Positions 8,240 to 18,000 are shown, counted from the stretch's first letter. The stretch is 64,000 nucleotides of DNA from Emticicia fluvialis (GCF_024793945.1 NZ_JANUSD010000003.1:186001-250000), one strand, 5' to 3'. Made by a program: numbers and translations. The notes: generated from the sequence alone by a model not told the origin.

Positions 8240-8776
8240 ATGAGAAAACTGCAGATGGAAGAACTGAACCGGCTGACGGTTGAGGAGTTTCAGGAAGTGG
8301 AAAAGAAAAATTTTTGTCTGATTCTGGACGACGTCAGAAGCCTGAACAACGTTGGGTCGGCGTTCAGAACGGCTGATGCCTTTCTGGTTGAGAAAATATA
8401 TCTGTGCGGCATTACCGGCACCCCGCCCCACCGCGAAATTGAGAAAACTGCGTTGGGGTCAACAGAATCGGTAGCCTGGGAACACCGCAGCAGCATTACA
8501 GACCTGATTGCCGAGCTGAAAAGCAATGGCTATACCGTGCTGGCCATTGAGCAGGTTGAAAACAGCATGAAACTACCGGATTTCAGACCCGAGGCCAGTC
8601 AAAAATATGCTTTTATATTTGGCAACGAGGTTTTCGGGGTTAATGATACGGCTATTGCCGCTGCCGATGGCTGCCTTGAAATACCCCAGTTTGGCACCAA
8701 GCACTCGCTCAATATCTCGGTTACTGTGGGTATTATCTGTTGGGACTACGTTTCAAAACTGATAGCCATTCATTGA
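8240..8776 (+). CDS. TrmH/SpoU family RNA 2'-O-methyltransferase
   Basis: SPOUT-fold methyltransferase that uses S-adenosylmethionine to methylate a ribose 2'-OH of tRNA or rRNA. Motif 1 is D-D-V-R-S-L-N-N-V-G-S-A-F-R-T-A (Asn and Arg conserved), motif 2 is F-I-F-G-N-E-V-F-G-V, and motif 3 is I-P-Q-F-G-T-K-H-S-L-N-I-S-V, which forms the trefoil knot and SAM pocket. It lacks the L30e-like N-terminal substrate domain, as in TrmL/TrmH short forms. The ATG at 8240 is preferred over a TTG at 8222 that lies inside the promoter. Confidence 0.85.
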   Translation: MRKLQMEELNRLTVEEFQEVEKKNFCLILDDVRSLNNVGSAFRTADAFLVEKIYLCGITGTPPHREIEKTALGSTESVAWEHRSSITDLIAELKSNGYTVLAIEQVENSMKLPDFRPEASQKYAFIFGNEVFGVNDTAIAAADGCLEIPQFGTKHSLNISVTVGIICWDYVSKLIAIH

Positions 8777-8847
8777 ACAACACGCCATGCAATTTTTTTG
8801 GCACTTGTTTCGTCTATATTTATAATTACCCCACTAAAAACCAGAAA

Positions 8848-10098
8848 ATGCGTCTATCGGCATTCATCTCTTTTTTTCTACTGGCATTTTGCAACTTGTT
8901 TGCGCAGCAATCAATGCCTGCCGTGCCGGTTGTATGCCATTATATTGAAGAAAACAGTTTCACTGAAATTCTGCCTGAAAGATTGTTTTCTGCCAATGCC
9001 AGACCTGCCACTACTGCCACCATTGAAGTTACTTATGTCGACTTCCCCGAAACTGCCAAAGCGGCCTACGAAAAAGCTATGAGCATCTGGGCCGGGTATC
9101 TGTACTCAAGCCAGCCCATACGCATTAAAGCCACATGGACAGCCCTCAATACAGGTGTGCTGGCTGTAACGGGTTCAACCCGCATCTATAAAAATTTTAC
9201 CGGCGCACCTTATACCAACCTATGGTATCCGGTGGCAATGGCAGAGGCTATATCAGGGCGGAATCTGAACGACGACGAATTTGAAATAGAAATGAAGCTG
9301 AATAGTGGTGTAAACTGGTCGTTCAATACCGACGGAAGGTCATCCGCAGGGCGATTTGACTTTACCACCGTGGTGCTGCACGAAATTGCACATGGCCTTG
9401 GGTTTTCGTCTTCCATGAAAATTACCAACACCACTCAGGGGCAATACGGGCAATCGGGCAGTAATTACATTTACGATACTTTTCTGCAGGATTCCGGCCG
9501 TATCAAACTGACAGATGCCACGGTTTATGGCAATCCGTCGACCGACTTAAAAACCGCGCTCACCAGCAATGCCTTGTATTTCGGACTAAAAAATGCTGCT
9601 TTTGCCAACAGCCTGCCCAGAATTTATGCGCCTACTACATTTAGTGAGGGGTCGAGCATTTCTCATTTTGACGAAAACACCTATCCTGCCGGTAGCGATA
9701 ATTCGCTGATGTCGCCCAGTGTAAGAACCGCCGAGGTGAACCATAAACCCGGCGAACTACTGCTACGGGCCCTACAGGAAATGGGCTGGTATATTATAGA
9801 CCCGGACGGCTATATTATTAATTCTGTTGAGCCAGTTCAACAACTAAACGTATTGGTTTTTCCGAATCCGGTGGCAGATGTGATTACCATTGCGTTTCCG
9901 CTCAGCAATTCAGCCCGCGATGTAAGCGCCGAACTGACAGATTCAAAAGGAGTAGTGATTAATAAGATAGAAGGGAAATCGATAACTTCAGAGACCTACA
10001 CACTAGACCTGACCCACCTGCCTGATGGCTTGTATCTATTAAAAATTAAAGACGCCAACCGCCTGACCACCAAAAAACTAATCAAACGCGGCACATAA
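8848..10098 (+). CDS. Secreted zinc metallopeptidase with T9SS sorting domain
   Basis: Exported protein with a signal peptide (MRLSAFISFFLLAFCNLFAQ), a zincin-type catalytic domain and a C-terminal type IX secretion sorting domain. The zinc site is HEIAHGLGF, His178-Glu179-x-x-His182 plus further metal ligands downstream. The tail (VFPNPVADVITIAF, then LPDGLYLLKI and TKKLIKRG) is a type A sorting domain, which directs transport through the outer membrane and removal on the surface. The organism should therefore encode a T9SS. The ATG at 8848 is chosen because only it puts the signal peptide at the N-terminus. The substrate is unknown. Confidence 0.85.
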   Translation: MRLSAFISFFLLAFCNLFAQQSMPAVPVVCHYIEENSFTEILPERLFSANARPATTATIEVTYVDFPETAKAAYEKAMSIWAGYLYSSQPIRIKATWTALNTGVLAVTGSTRIYKNFTGAPYTNLWYPVAMAEAISGRNLNDDEFEIEMKLNSGVNWSFNTDGRSSAGRFDFTTVVLHEIAHGLGFSSSMKITNTTQGQYGQSGSNYIYDTFLQDSGRIKLTDATVYGNPSTDLKTALTSNALYFGLKNAAFANSLPRIYAPTTFSEGSSISHFDENTYPAGSDNSLMSPSVRTAEVNHKPGELLLRALQEMGWYIIDPDGYIINSVEPVQQLNVLVFPNPVADVITIAFPLSNSARDVSAELTDSKGVVINKIEGKSITSETYTLDLTHLPDGLYLLKIKDANRLTTKKLIKRGT

Positions 10099-10162
10099 CA
10101 CCCAAAAGCACCCCGATAATTATTACGCCATCGAAACAATAATGCCCCAAAACAGCAGCCTC

Positions 10163-10317
10163 TTAATCACAATTCACTAATTCCCCGCCATGATGGCCAC
10201 TCAATCACTAATTCGCTAATTCGCTCATTCACTAATTCACTCATTCCCCGCAACGGCGGCCGCTCAATCACTCATTCACTAATTCACTAATTCGCTCAAT
10301 CACTAATTCCCTCAATA
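10163..10317 (+). repeat. 8-bp degenerate tandem repeat array
   Basis: About 14 units of consensus AWTCRCTM in 8-nt phase, interrupted twice by GC-rich spacers (CCCCGCCATGATGGC and CCCCGCAACGGCGGC). It is the same family as 6703-6789 and runs into the stop codon of the acyltransferase gene. Confidence 0.8.
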
Positions 10318-11406
10318 CCCAAACTTATCTTTCCATTGATTAATTGGTTTTTCGATCAGGAACCATGACACCGTAGCCGCAGCAACCGTAACCGCATACA
10401 GAAAAATGAACTTAAGCGGCAGATGATGGGCTATAAAAGGCAGTTTGTTAAGCACCCTGACAGTAGGATGCAAAGGCCCCGAGTGATAGTAGTTATATAT
10501 GAAATTATGGTAAATATAAATGCCGTAGCTGATGCGCCCCAGATACACCGCCACTTTGTTTTCGAGCACAAACCTGGCAATACCACCGAAATTATAGGCC
10601 GCGTTACCCACCAGAAACAAAGCAAGCAGCGACTCGAACAGCCTTAAAAATACAATGGTTATAATGTTTTGCTCTTCAGATATCATTTTGCTGAAACCCA
10701 CTACCCCTGCATAAACCACAATGCTTAGCACCAGCCACAGTTTATTGGTTATAAAAGCCTTTACTTTTTCATTTTTATGATAGAAAAAATAAGCCAGCAG
10801 CCCACCCATACCAAAGGCATCAAGGCAGGTAGGCATCAGCACGTAAGAGGCCATCCAGCCAACGTTGTTCAGGAAAAGTACAAACCTGAGCGCAACCGAA
10901 AGAATAATAAAACCATATAATACCCGCACCAGATAACGCGAAGGAATAAAAAACATCACAAAAGGGAAAAACAGGTAAAACTGCTCTTCAACCGCCAGCG
11001 ACCACAGGTGGTCTATAACCCCCAGCCACGATTGATGAATGGCAATATAAATATTGGTAGAGTAGGTAAGGCACCAGATTATTTTCTCTCTCACAGGGGG
11101 CACGTTCAGCACATACAGCACCAATATAGAAAGGTAATAAACTGGAAAAATACGAATGGTACGACGGATGTAAAACTGCTTGAGCGAGAATCCGTGTGAA
11201 CGGCCAAGTGCCTCGTCTTTGTCTTTGGCATTGAGCAGAATACGCGTGATCAGAAAACCGCTCAGCACAAAAAAGATGCAAACACCCAGAAACCCGAATG
11301 GAATTTTCAGCCTGTCGTCAGACCAGTGGTCAATCAATACCAACGATACGGCTATGAAACGAATGCCATCGAGTTGCTTTAAATAAGAAGTGTTTTTTGC
11401 CGACAT
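10312..11406 (-). CDS. Acyltransferase 3 (OafA-type) membrane protein
   Basis: Integral membrane O-acyltransferase of the acyltransferase-3 family, typically acetylating surface sugars. The N-terminal LDGIRFIAVSLVLIDHW carries the conserved His, the R-R-T-I-R-I-F-P-V-Y-Y motif follows, and about ten hydrophobic segments are spread over 364 residues. S-Y-G-I-Y-I-Y-H-N-F near the end is also typical. The gene lies 24 nt after a large membrane protein gene, so it is probably the last gene of a three-gene operon starting with the OmpA/propeller protein. The acceptor is unknown. Confidence 0.88.
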   Translation of the reverse strand: MSAKNTSYLKQLDGIRFIAVSLVLIDHWSDDRLKIPFGFLGVCIFFVLSGFLITRILLNAKDKDEALGRSHGFSLKQFYIRRTIRIFPVYYLSILVLYVLNVPPVREKIIWCLTYSTNIYIAIHQSWLGVIDHLWSLAVEEQFYLFFPFVMFFIPSRYLVRVLYGFIILSVALRFVLFLNNVGWMASYVLMPTCLDAFGMGGLLAYFFYHKNEKVKAFITNKLWLVLSIVVYAGVVGFSKMISEEQNIITIVFLRLFESLLALFLVGNAAYNFGGIARFVLENKVAVYLGRISYGIYIYHNFIYNYYHSGPLHPTVRVLNKLPFIAHHLPLKFIFLYAVTVAAATVSWFLIEKPINQWKDKFGY

Positions 11407-11430
11407 CAGAAATTGGATTCTTACAGAAAA

Positions 11431-13128
11431 TTACCAGTTTTGTTTGATTTCTTGTTTCTTCAGTGCCTTGATTAGGACAAACCGGCTGGTCCATGTCACC
11501 TTCGCCGTACCATTCTCAACCTGCACCATACCCAGCTGATAATTACCCGACTGGATGTAAAATCTCAAAAACTCTGTCACAAAACTACTGGTCTTTAACT
11601 GATTTCCGAAAAGAAAACCAAAATTAAGATAATCTTTCACGGGTCGGGTGGCTGGCGTAGCCACTCTTGAAGCAAACAGATAGACCGCCTTTGCCGACCG
11701 TAATACAAAATACTGGCCGGCGTCAGGCGCACTAACATTTAAGATACCCGCCCTGTTATCGGTAATAATATAGGTTGTTTCTGTTTCCTGCACGCCCGGT
11801 TTTATACTGGCAGAGTCGCCACCAGCCACCAGTTGTGGCAACAGAGCATCGTAGAATGCAGGTGCCGGGTGCTGCAGTTGGGCATAGATACCGCTTGTGG
11901 GCATCAGCTTGTCGCTATGCTGAATTTTAAACTGGTCGGCAATGCGTTCGCGGTGCAGGAAACTGATATTCTGGTATTCGGCCAGATAAGTATAAAAATG
12001 AAAAACAATGGTTCCGGCTATCATTAACCTTATAAACTGCGTTCGGGTGGCTTCGTTTACCGAGTTTAACAGAATAACGTACGCAAGGCACAAAAGAAGT
12101 ATCGAATTTATCTTGTATTTGCTGGTAAGCAGCACCTCAATACCATAAGACAACCGCCCGGCCACTATACCCGCACAGGTAATACCCAGAAATGCCACAC
12201 AGGCCAGCAGAAATAAATCATTGTTCCGCTGATTGATATTATATTTCCTGAACAGCACCTGTAATGTAAAAAGCGCGATAATAATCAACAGCAATACTCC
12301 GGTTGTCATGGGTAAATCCAGACGTTTGCCGGGCGCAATAAAAGACACATCCAGCCCGCTGCCCAGCACCGCCAGCAAACCTTTAAACAAGGTACCGGGC
12401 GCCGAAAAATCAATACCGGCGTTGTTACCAGGCGGCTTGGTATAATTAAAGAAATACATAAACAAAAACACAACCGCAGCCCCGGCCCAAATACCCAGCT
12501 CACGGTATCTTTTCTGAAACGCCAGCAGGCCAATACCAATAATGGGAATCAATATACCATTGCTGCTGGTAAAAACACCCAGAAAACACAGCACTATTGC
12601 CAATGTCAGATACCCCGGGTTTGATTTACCATAAGAAAACACCAGAAAATAAAAAGACAGAAACGCCAGCAGAATAACCCAGAAGTTTTGCACCGAGGCC
12701 ATACCCCAGAAAACGTTTTCATATAAGCTGCTCAGAAACAACAGGAATGACACAGGCACCAAAGCCCACAAAGAAAGTTTATAGCGCACACTAACCTTAT
12801 AGAAAACCAGCAGCAAGCCTGCCAATGCCAGATTCCCCAGCACCATCAACCATTTCAGCTGCAGTGTGTCCGTCAGCTGATACACCAGCAATGCAAAAAT
12901 ACGGGTCAGAAAAATCCGGTGTTCGTTATGTTGTGCAAAAAGCACTTTAAACTTTTCGGCAAGGCTATCCGTGCTCAGGAAATTAACCAGCGAATTTCGC
13001 ACGGCCAGGTCGTCCCAATGGGGTATATTAAGGGCATATTTCTGAAATATGAACCCAAAAATCAGCATAGGCAACAATACAAGACAAAGAGCAGCCGCCT
13101 TCTGTGCAGGTGTTTTTTTTACAGGCAT
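11431..13128 (-). CDS. Polytopic membrane protein, unknown function
   Basis: A 565-residue protein with about ten to twelve predicted transmembrane segments in its first 380 residues and a soluble C-terminal region. A short hydrophilic N-terminus is followed by a loop with HWDDLAVRN and Q-H-N-E-H-R between the first membrane spans. That topology recalls GT-C-type glycosyltransferases and the GtrII/DUF6056 kind of membrane protein, where an acidic loop motif binds the lipid-sugar donor. This is inference only. It lies 3 nt after the OmpA/propeller gene and 24 nt before the acyltransferase, suggesting co-expression in cell-surface glycan work. Confidence 0.7.
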   Translation of the reverse strand: MPVKKTPAQKAAALCLVLLPMLIFGFIFQKYALNIPHWDDLAVRNSLVNFLSTDSLAEKFKVLFAQHNEHRIFLTRIFALLVYQLTDTLQLKWLMVLGNLALAGLLLVFYKVSVRYKLSLWALVPVSFLLFLSSLYENVFWGMASVQNFWVILLAFLSFYFLVFSYGKSNPGYLTLAIVLCFLGVFTSSNGILIPIIGIGLLAFQKRYRELGIWAGAAVVFLFMYFFNYTKPPGNNAGIDFSAPGTLFKGLLAVLGSGLDVSFIAPGKRLDLPMTTGVLLLIIIALFTLQVLFRKYNINQRNNDLFLLACVAFLGITCAGIVAGRLSYGIEVLLTSKYKINSILLLCLAYVILLNSVNEATRTQFIRLMIAGTIVFHFYTYLAEYQNISFLHRERIADQFKIQHSDKLMPTSGIYAQLQHPAPAFYDALLPQLVAGGDSASIKPGVQETETTYIITDNRAGILNVSAPDAGQYFVLRSAKAVYLFASRVATPATRPVKDYLNFGFLFGNQLKTSSFVTEFLRFYIQSGNYQLGMVQVENGTAKVTWTSRFVLIKALKKQEIKQNW

Positions 13129-13131
13129 AGA

Positions 13132-15219
13132 TTACAGTTTCAAAATCGAAAATTCTACCCTACGGTTTTTCTTTCTGGTTTCTTCAATGGCATTACTGGC
13201 AATGGGTCTCGACGGCCCCCAACCTTTAGTCTGAATACGCGCCGGGTTTATGCCACCTTTTTCAACCAGATACTTTTTTACCTCATTGGCCCTGTCTTGC
13301 GACAACTTCACGTTCAGCATCAGGTTATCGTCGGCACCGTCGGTGTGGCCTTCAATCAGCACTTCCATTGTGGGGTATTCTTTCATCAGGTCAATAATCC
13401 GTGCCAGCTCAGGGAACGACGGCGGAAGAATATCAAACTTACTCTGATTGAAAAACAGGTTGTTCAACACAATTTTTTCGCCTTCCTTAATGGGTATCAG
13501 ACTGATGGTTCTTCTGATTTCGCGGTAGCGGTTATCTTTGCTTAAATCTATGGTTTCACTTACCGAAAGAAAACCTTTTTTAGAGGCGCTCAGGCCGTAA
13601 CTTTTCTTTAAAGGTACCACAAATTTAAACTCGCCTGTGGAGGGGTCAAATTCCGACAAAATTTTGTCTTTACTGTCGCGCGATGTGGTGTCCATAATAA
13701 CCTCCATTAATACCTCTGCAGCCAGTGGCTTTTTATCATTCGCGTTTATTACCACGCCTGATATTATAGCTACCGGGTCTGGCTTGATAGAAGGAAACAA
13801 CTTAAGCCGAAAGATATCCTCAGAGCCAAAAGATTTTTCTACTGAACTCAGATAGGCGTATTCGCCGGAAGCCGGAATGGTAAAGAATGCATCCCATTTG
13901 GGTGTATTAATTAATGGCCCAATGTTTTCAGGCTCGCTCCAGTGTGTCCAGGTGCTGTCAAGCCTGCGGCTCATAAAAATATCATTATTGCCAAAGCCCG
14001 GTAATCCCTCGGTAGAAAAGTAAATCGTTCTGGAGTCGGCCGCTATAAAAGGGGCAATTTCATCTTCTACGGTGTTTAAATCAGCGCCTATATTCAATGG
14101 CTTTGACCAGCTATCATTATCATTCCTGAAAGAAACATATAAATCTTTTCCGCCTCTGGTATCTTTGCGCTTAGAGGCAATTACCAATACTCTATTATTG
14201 GGTGCAAGGGTAAACTCCGAAAATTCGCCAAGCGTATAATAATCATCTATTTTTACTTCTTTCGGAAACTCCCACCCAAGTTGTGTCTTTTTTGAGGTCG
14301 ACAAGCCCTGAAACATTAAGCCATCGGGCCTGTAAATATTAAGCAGGTAAAGGAGTTTTCCATCAGAAGACACCGAGGCAACCGCATTATGCTGCTCGTT
14401 GTTGATGGGGCTCCTTAAGTTCTCTGCCTCGCCCCAGGTGCCGTCAGGCTGTATTTTAGAAACCCACACATCCTGGCTTTTCATTTTACCGATGTTGGCA
14501 TCATGGCCTTCACGGGTAAAATAGAGCGATTTCCCGTCAGGTGCAACTATGGGGGCTAATTCTTTGTATCTGGTATTTACCCCACGCCCCAAATTCTCTT
14601 TTACAATTTCTTTTGGTATACTTTTGGCTACATTAATTTTGGGTTCATAAGGCGTACCTACCTCAGATACCCCCACGGCATCAATCTCATTATAGCCACG
14701 CACCAATGAGGGTGTCATTACCAGTTTGATAGCATGCACCTTAAACGATGTCTGCGGAATAACCACGTTCCACATACGCCCCGGTACTGTTGGGGCAGCC
14801 CCTATGTTTTCATGAATCAAATGCTCTTTATTGGCAGAATCAGCAGCAAAAATGCGTATAATGGCTCCGGGATTATGGTTTTCGGCCACACAAACCAGCC
14901 TTATTTTCATGGGTCGTTCAAAACCTACTTTTATCCACTCATCGCCGTTGGTATCTGCTCCGGCCGGAGACCAGGCCGCCCTTGAACTACCCGTTTGTGG
15001 TAATTTGCTGGGTTTACCCAATATCTGTACGGCCTTATATTGCGGGCCGTCTTCGGTTGGGTCGCTGCGTTCAGACGACACCCCCAACACTTTACCTGCC
15101 CACTGCACCTGCTGGGCCGAAACCTGAAAAGACATTAAAAAAAACACCCCAAAGCAGCAAAAGCAGTTTAACAGATACAGCATTGCTCTGCCTTTTTTCA
15201 GGGTAAGTAATAGATTCAT
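13132..15219 (-). CDS. OmpA-family protein with WD40-like propeller
   Basis: Exported envelope protein. After the signal peptide (F-C-C-F-G-V-F-F-L-M-S-F-Q-V-S-A-Q) comes a galactose-binding-like beta-sandwich (about residues 35-180), then PD40-type beta-propeller repeats (APDGKSLYFTRE, SSDGKLLYLLN, APNNRVLVIAS, AADSRTIYFSTE), a carboxypeptidase-like CNA-B domain, and a C-terminal OmpA peptidoglycan-binding domain (I-E-G-H-T-D, L-S-Q-D-R-A-N-E-V, NRRVEFSI). The architecture resembles PorE-like periplasmic proteins linked to type IX secretion and gliding, but the front beta-sandwich is extra. The ATG at 15219 is preferred; an upstream reading from 15276 adds an unlikely leader, and 15183 is an alternative. 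Confidence 0.83.
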   Translation of the reverse strand: MNLLLTLKKGRAMLYLLNCFCCFGVFFLMSFQVSAQQVQWAGKVLGVSSERSDPTEDGPQYKAVQILGKPSKLPQTGSSRAAWSPAGADTNGDEWIKVGFERPMKIRLVCVAENHNPGAIIRIFAADSANKEHLIHENIGAAPTVPGRMWNVVIPQTSFKVHAIKLVMTPSLVRGYNEIDAVGVSEVGTPYEPKINVAKSIPKEIVKENLGRGVNTRYKELAPIVAPDGKSLYFTREGHDANIGKMKSQDVWVSKIQPDGTWGEAENLRSPINNEQHNAVASVSSDGKLLYLLNIYRPDGLMFQGLSTSKKTQLGWEFPKEVKIDDYYTLGEFSEFTLAPNNRVLVIASKRKDTRGGKDLYVSFRNDNDSWSKPLNIGADLNTVEDEIAPFIAADSRTIYFSTEGLPGFGNNDIFMSRRLDSTWTHWSEPENIGPLINTPKWDAFFTIPASGEYAYLSSVEKSFGSEDIFRLKLFPSIKPDPVAIISGVVINANDKKPLAAEVLMEVIMDTTSRDSKDKILSEFDPSTGEFKFVVPLKKSYGLSASKKGFLSVSETIDLSKDNRYREIRRTISLIPIKEGEKIVLNNLFFNQSKFDILPPSFPELARIIDLMKEYPTMEVLIEGHTDGADDNLMLNVKLSQDRANEVKKYLVEKGGINPARIQTKGWGPSRPIASNAIEETRKKNRRVEFSILKL

Positions 15220-15476
15220 ACAATTCTTCAATTTGGGTAAGCCCGGGTAGCCGGCAATGCAACGAAAGTAAAGCAAAAACTGTAAACTATCAAGAAAATG
15301 CCTCTTTCTGACAGCTCCTGAATGGTTTTTACATTTCAGTTAACCTATTTAACGTTTCGTTAACAAATTAGTACATTAAAAATTCAACAAATTCTTTCTT
15401 CCTAACGTTTTGTTTACGTATTTAGCGGAAAAGTTTTCCGCTCCGACTTAAGTATTATTTAATTATCAGATTAACA

Positions 15477-15797
15477 ATGAAAAAAACATTCCTGACCGTT
15501 GCCGTTGTGCTTGGCATAGCTTCTGTTTCAAAGGCTCAAACCAAAATACCACCGGATATTGAGAAATTATTACAAAAAAATACTTGTCTGGCTTGTCATA
15601 AAGTAGATACACGTTTAGTAGGCCCGGCCTATAAAGACGTAATGAAAAAGAAAAAATACAAGGCAGAACAAATTGTAGAATTAATCTACAAACCTAACCC
15701 TGCAAACTGGGAAGGTTACCCTCCGATGGCTCCGATGACTCAGGTTCCAAAAGATGAGGCATTGAAAATAGCCAAATGGATTACTACTTTAAAGTAA
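15477..15797 (+). CDS. Small c-type cytochrome
   Basis: A 106-residue exported monoheme cytochrome c of class I, similar to cytochrome c-551/552. A signal peptide (residues 1-20) precedes a heme-attachment site Cys37-x-x-Cys40-His41 (CLACH). The segment V-G-P-A-Y-K-D-V follows, and the distal Met ligand is in YPPMAPM. It carries electrons in the periplasm between respiratory complexes. It is monocistronic with a strong terminator. Confidence 0.92.
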   Translation: MKKTFLTVAVVLGIASVSKAQTKIPPDIEKLLQKNTCLACHKVDTRLVGPAYKDVMKKKKYKAEQIVELIYKPNPANWEGYPPMAPMTQVPKDEALKIAKWITTLK

Positions 15798-15817
15798 TAT
15801 CCTTTATATATCAGAAA

Positions 15818-15846
15818 CCCCTCTGCCGGATTCACCAGCAGAGGGG
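15818..15846 (+). terminator. Terminator of the cytochrome c gene
   Basis: CCCCTCTGC and GCAGAGGGG form a perfect 9-bp stem with an 11-nt loop, followed by TTTTTGTTTG. Confidence 0.92.
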
Positions 15847-15889
15847 TTTTTGTTTGTGGCAATGGTAGCCGGGATTACCTGATTTCTAC

Positions 15890-15897
15890 TATCTTTG
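15890..15897 (+). promoter_or_regulatory. -7 box of coaE
   Basis: TATCTTTG, a perfect TAnnTTTG, 23 nt upstream of the GTG start of coaE. Confidence 0.65.
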
Positions 15898-15920
15898 CAA
15901 ACAACCAAACGTTTACAACT

Positions 15921-16526
15921 GTGCTTAAAATAGGCATTACAGGTGGCATTGGGTCGGGGAAATCCATTGTCTGCCGCATGTTCGAAATCCTGGGGGTGCC
16001 CGTTTACTATGCCGACGAACGCGCCAGATGGCTCACTAATAATGACCTCCAACTGCGCAAAGAAATAAAAGAATTACTGGGCAGAAATGCCTATGATGCC
16101 AACGGACAATACAACCGCCAATGGGTGGCTGCTCAGGTTTTTGATAACCCGGCGCTGCTGAAAATGCTGAACGGGCTGATTCACCCCAGGGTTTTTGCTG
16201 ATACCGACCAATGGTTTTTGCAACACCGGCATGAAGCCTACACCCTGCGCGAAGCCGCATTGATGAACGCCGCCGGAGATAACAATGATTTTGATGCCGT
16301 AATAGTGGTAAGCGCTCCTATAGAATTAAGAATTGCACGCACCCTGAAAAGAGACCCGCAAAGAACAACTGAAGATATAAAAACGATAATGGCCCGCCAG
16401 AAAACCGACGAGCAGTTTGCGGCCATAGCCAACTACACCATTAAAAATGATGATAAACACCTGCTGATACCGCAGGTACTGCAACTACACCAAAGCCTGA
16501 GCCGGGGCGTATTACTTACCGAATAG
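15921..16526 (+). CDS. coaE: Dephospho-CoA kinase
   Basis: Catalyses the last step of coenzyme A synthesis, ATP-dependent phosphorylation of the ribose 3'-OH of dephospho-CoA. The P-loop is G-I-T-G-G-I-G-S-G-K-S at residues 5-15. Y-Y-A-D-E-R-A-R-W-L, L-I-H-P-R-V and the lid-type R-x-x-x-D/Q-R-x-x pattern are in place, with IVVSAP where most members have VVDVP. The start is GTG and fits the promoter. Its 3' end overlaps the 3' end of dnaA by 15 bp in convergent orientation. Confidence 0.9.
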   Translation: MLKIGITGGIGSGKSIVCRMFEILGVPVYYADERARWLTNNDLQLRKEIKELLGRNAYDANGQYNRQWVAAQVFDNPALLKMLNGLIHPRVFADTDQWFLQHRHEAYTLREAALMNAAGDNNDFDAVIVVSAPIELRIARTLKRDPQRTTEDIKTIMARQKTDEQFAAIANYTIKNDDKHLLIPQVLQLHQSLSRGVLLTE

Positions 16527-17969
16527 TTTTTTGAGTTTATTAACCGCCGAATTGATTTCCTTGTCGGTATCCATCAGGTCGTTCACAGTCTGAATGGCAT
16601 GGATAACCGTGCTGTGGTCGCGCCCGCCGAAATGATACCCGATAGATTTTAACGAAAGGTTGGTCATTTCTTTAGCCAGATACATGGCAACCTGCCTTGG
16701 CAATACAATATCCCGCAGGCGGCTTTTGCCTTTCAGGTCTGGTATGCGCACTTTGTAGTGTTCAGTAACGGCTTCAATGATGGTATCAATCGTTACTTCT
16801 TTTTCTGTATCTTTTACCAGATGGCGTAAAGTGGCTTTTGCTAAATCTACATCAATTTCCCGGCGGGTTAATGATGCCTGCGCCAGTAAAGATATCATTA
16901 CGCCTTCCAGTTCGCGCACGTTGGTATCAATGCTATGGGCCAGGTATTCAATCACCTCGTAGTCAAGAGAAATACCCTCGGCCTGCGCTTTTTTCTGAAT
17001 AATGGCAATACGGGTTTCAAAGTCAGGCGTTTGCAGGTCTGCGGTAAGCCCCCATTTAAAACGAGACAACAGGCGGTCTTCTACCCCTTCCAGCTCCCGC
17101 GGTGGGCGGTCAGACGTCATCACTATCTGTTTGCCTGACTGGTGCAGGTGGTTAAATATATGGAAGAATGTCTCCTGGGTTTTTTCTTTACCAGATAAAA
17201 ACTGAACGTCGTCAATAATCAGAATATCCACCTGCATGTAGAAATTCATAAAGTCTTGCAGGCTGTTATTTTTAATGGCATTGATAAACTGGCTGGTAAA
17301 TTTCTCTGACGAAACATACAGCACAAATTTATTCATGGCCTTGCTCTTCATAAAATTGCCAATGGCCTGCACCAGGTGCGTTTTACCCAGCCCAACTCCG
17401 CCGTATATCATCAATGGGTTGAACGACGTAACACCGGGCTTAGATGCCACCGCAAAACCTGCGGCACGCGCCAGCCGGTTACAGTCTCCCTCTACAAAGT
17501 TATCAAAAGTATAATTGGGGTTCAGGTAAGAGTCAACGTTCGGCAGGTCAAGATCTTTCATCATGAAAGGGCTTCGTACCATGTCGTTACCATGCCCGGG
17601 GTCTTGCTGCCGATTGCTATGATGCTGGTACCCCCCGCTGTTTTGTGGCATATTTACCGCAATGGGCGGTTCGTTCTTTTTCTGGTTGCCACTATCTACT
17701 ATAATAGAATACTCAAGCATACCGTCTCTGCCAATGGCATAGTCAAGCGCTTTTCTCAACAACTGCACATAGTTTTCCTCCAGCCATTCGTAAAAGAACT
17801 GGCTTGGCACCTGTATGATTAACTTCTTGCCGTCTAACTTACCGGGTACAATAGGCTCAAACCAGGTTTTATAACTCTGTTCAGAGATATTCTCACGGAT
17901 GATTTTCAGGCAGTTATTCCATACTAAATCTACCTCTCGCTGTATCTTTGGTGTTTCTAAAATAGTCAT
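16512..17969 (-). CDS. dnaA: Chromosomal replication initiator DnaA
   Basis: AAA+ initiator that binds DnaA boxes and opens oriC. Domain I (residues 1-90, SYKTWFEPI), a short variable linker rich in Asn/Gln/His, the AAA+ domain with Walker A GGVGLGKTH and Walker B ILIIDDVQF, and the C-terminal helix-turn-helix domain with the GRDHSTVIHAI signature are all present. The ATG at 17969 is preferred over a GTG at 17978. The upstream region lacks recognisable TTATCCACA boxes, so oriC is probably elsewhere. A well-formed promoter lies upstream. Confidence 0.95.
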   Translation of the reverse strand: MTILETPKIQREVDLVWNNCLKIIRENISEQSYKTWFEPIVPGKLDGKKLIIQVPSQFFYEWLEENYVQLLRKALDYAIGRDGMLEYSIIVDSGNQKKNEPPIAVNMPQNSGGYQHHSNRQQDPGHGNDMVRSPFMMKDLDLPNVDSYLNPNYTFDNFVEGDCNRLARAAGFAVASKPGVTSFNPLMIYGGVGLGKTHLVQAIGNFMKSKAMNKFVLYVSSEKFTSQFINAIKNNSLQDFMNFYMQVDILIIDDVQFLSGKEKTQETFFHIFNHLHQSGKQIVMTSDRPPRELEGVEDRLLSRFKWGLTADLQTPDFETRIAIIQKKAQAEGISLDYEVIEYLAHSIDTNVRELEGVMISLLAQASLTRREIDVDLAKATLRHLVKDTEKEVTIDTIIEAVTEHYKVRIPDLKGKSRLRDIVLPRQVAMYLAKEMTNLSLKSIGYHFGGRDHSTVIHAIQTVNDLMDTDKEINSAVNKLKKLFGK

Positions 17970-18000
17970 AATGGCCACACATAGGGATTCTAAAGGGGTG

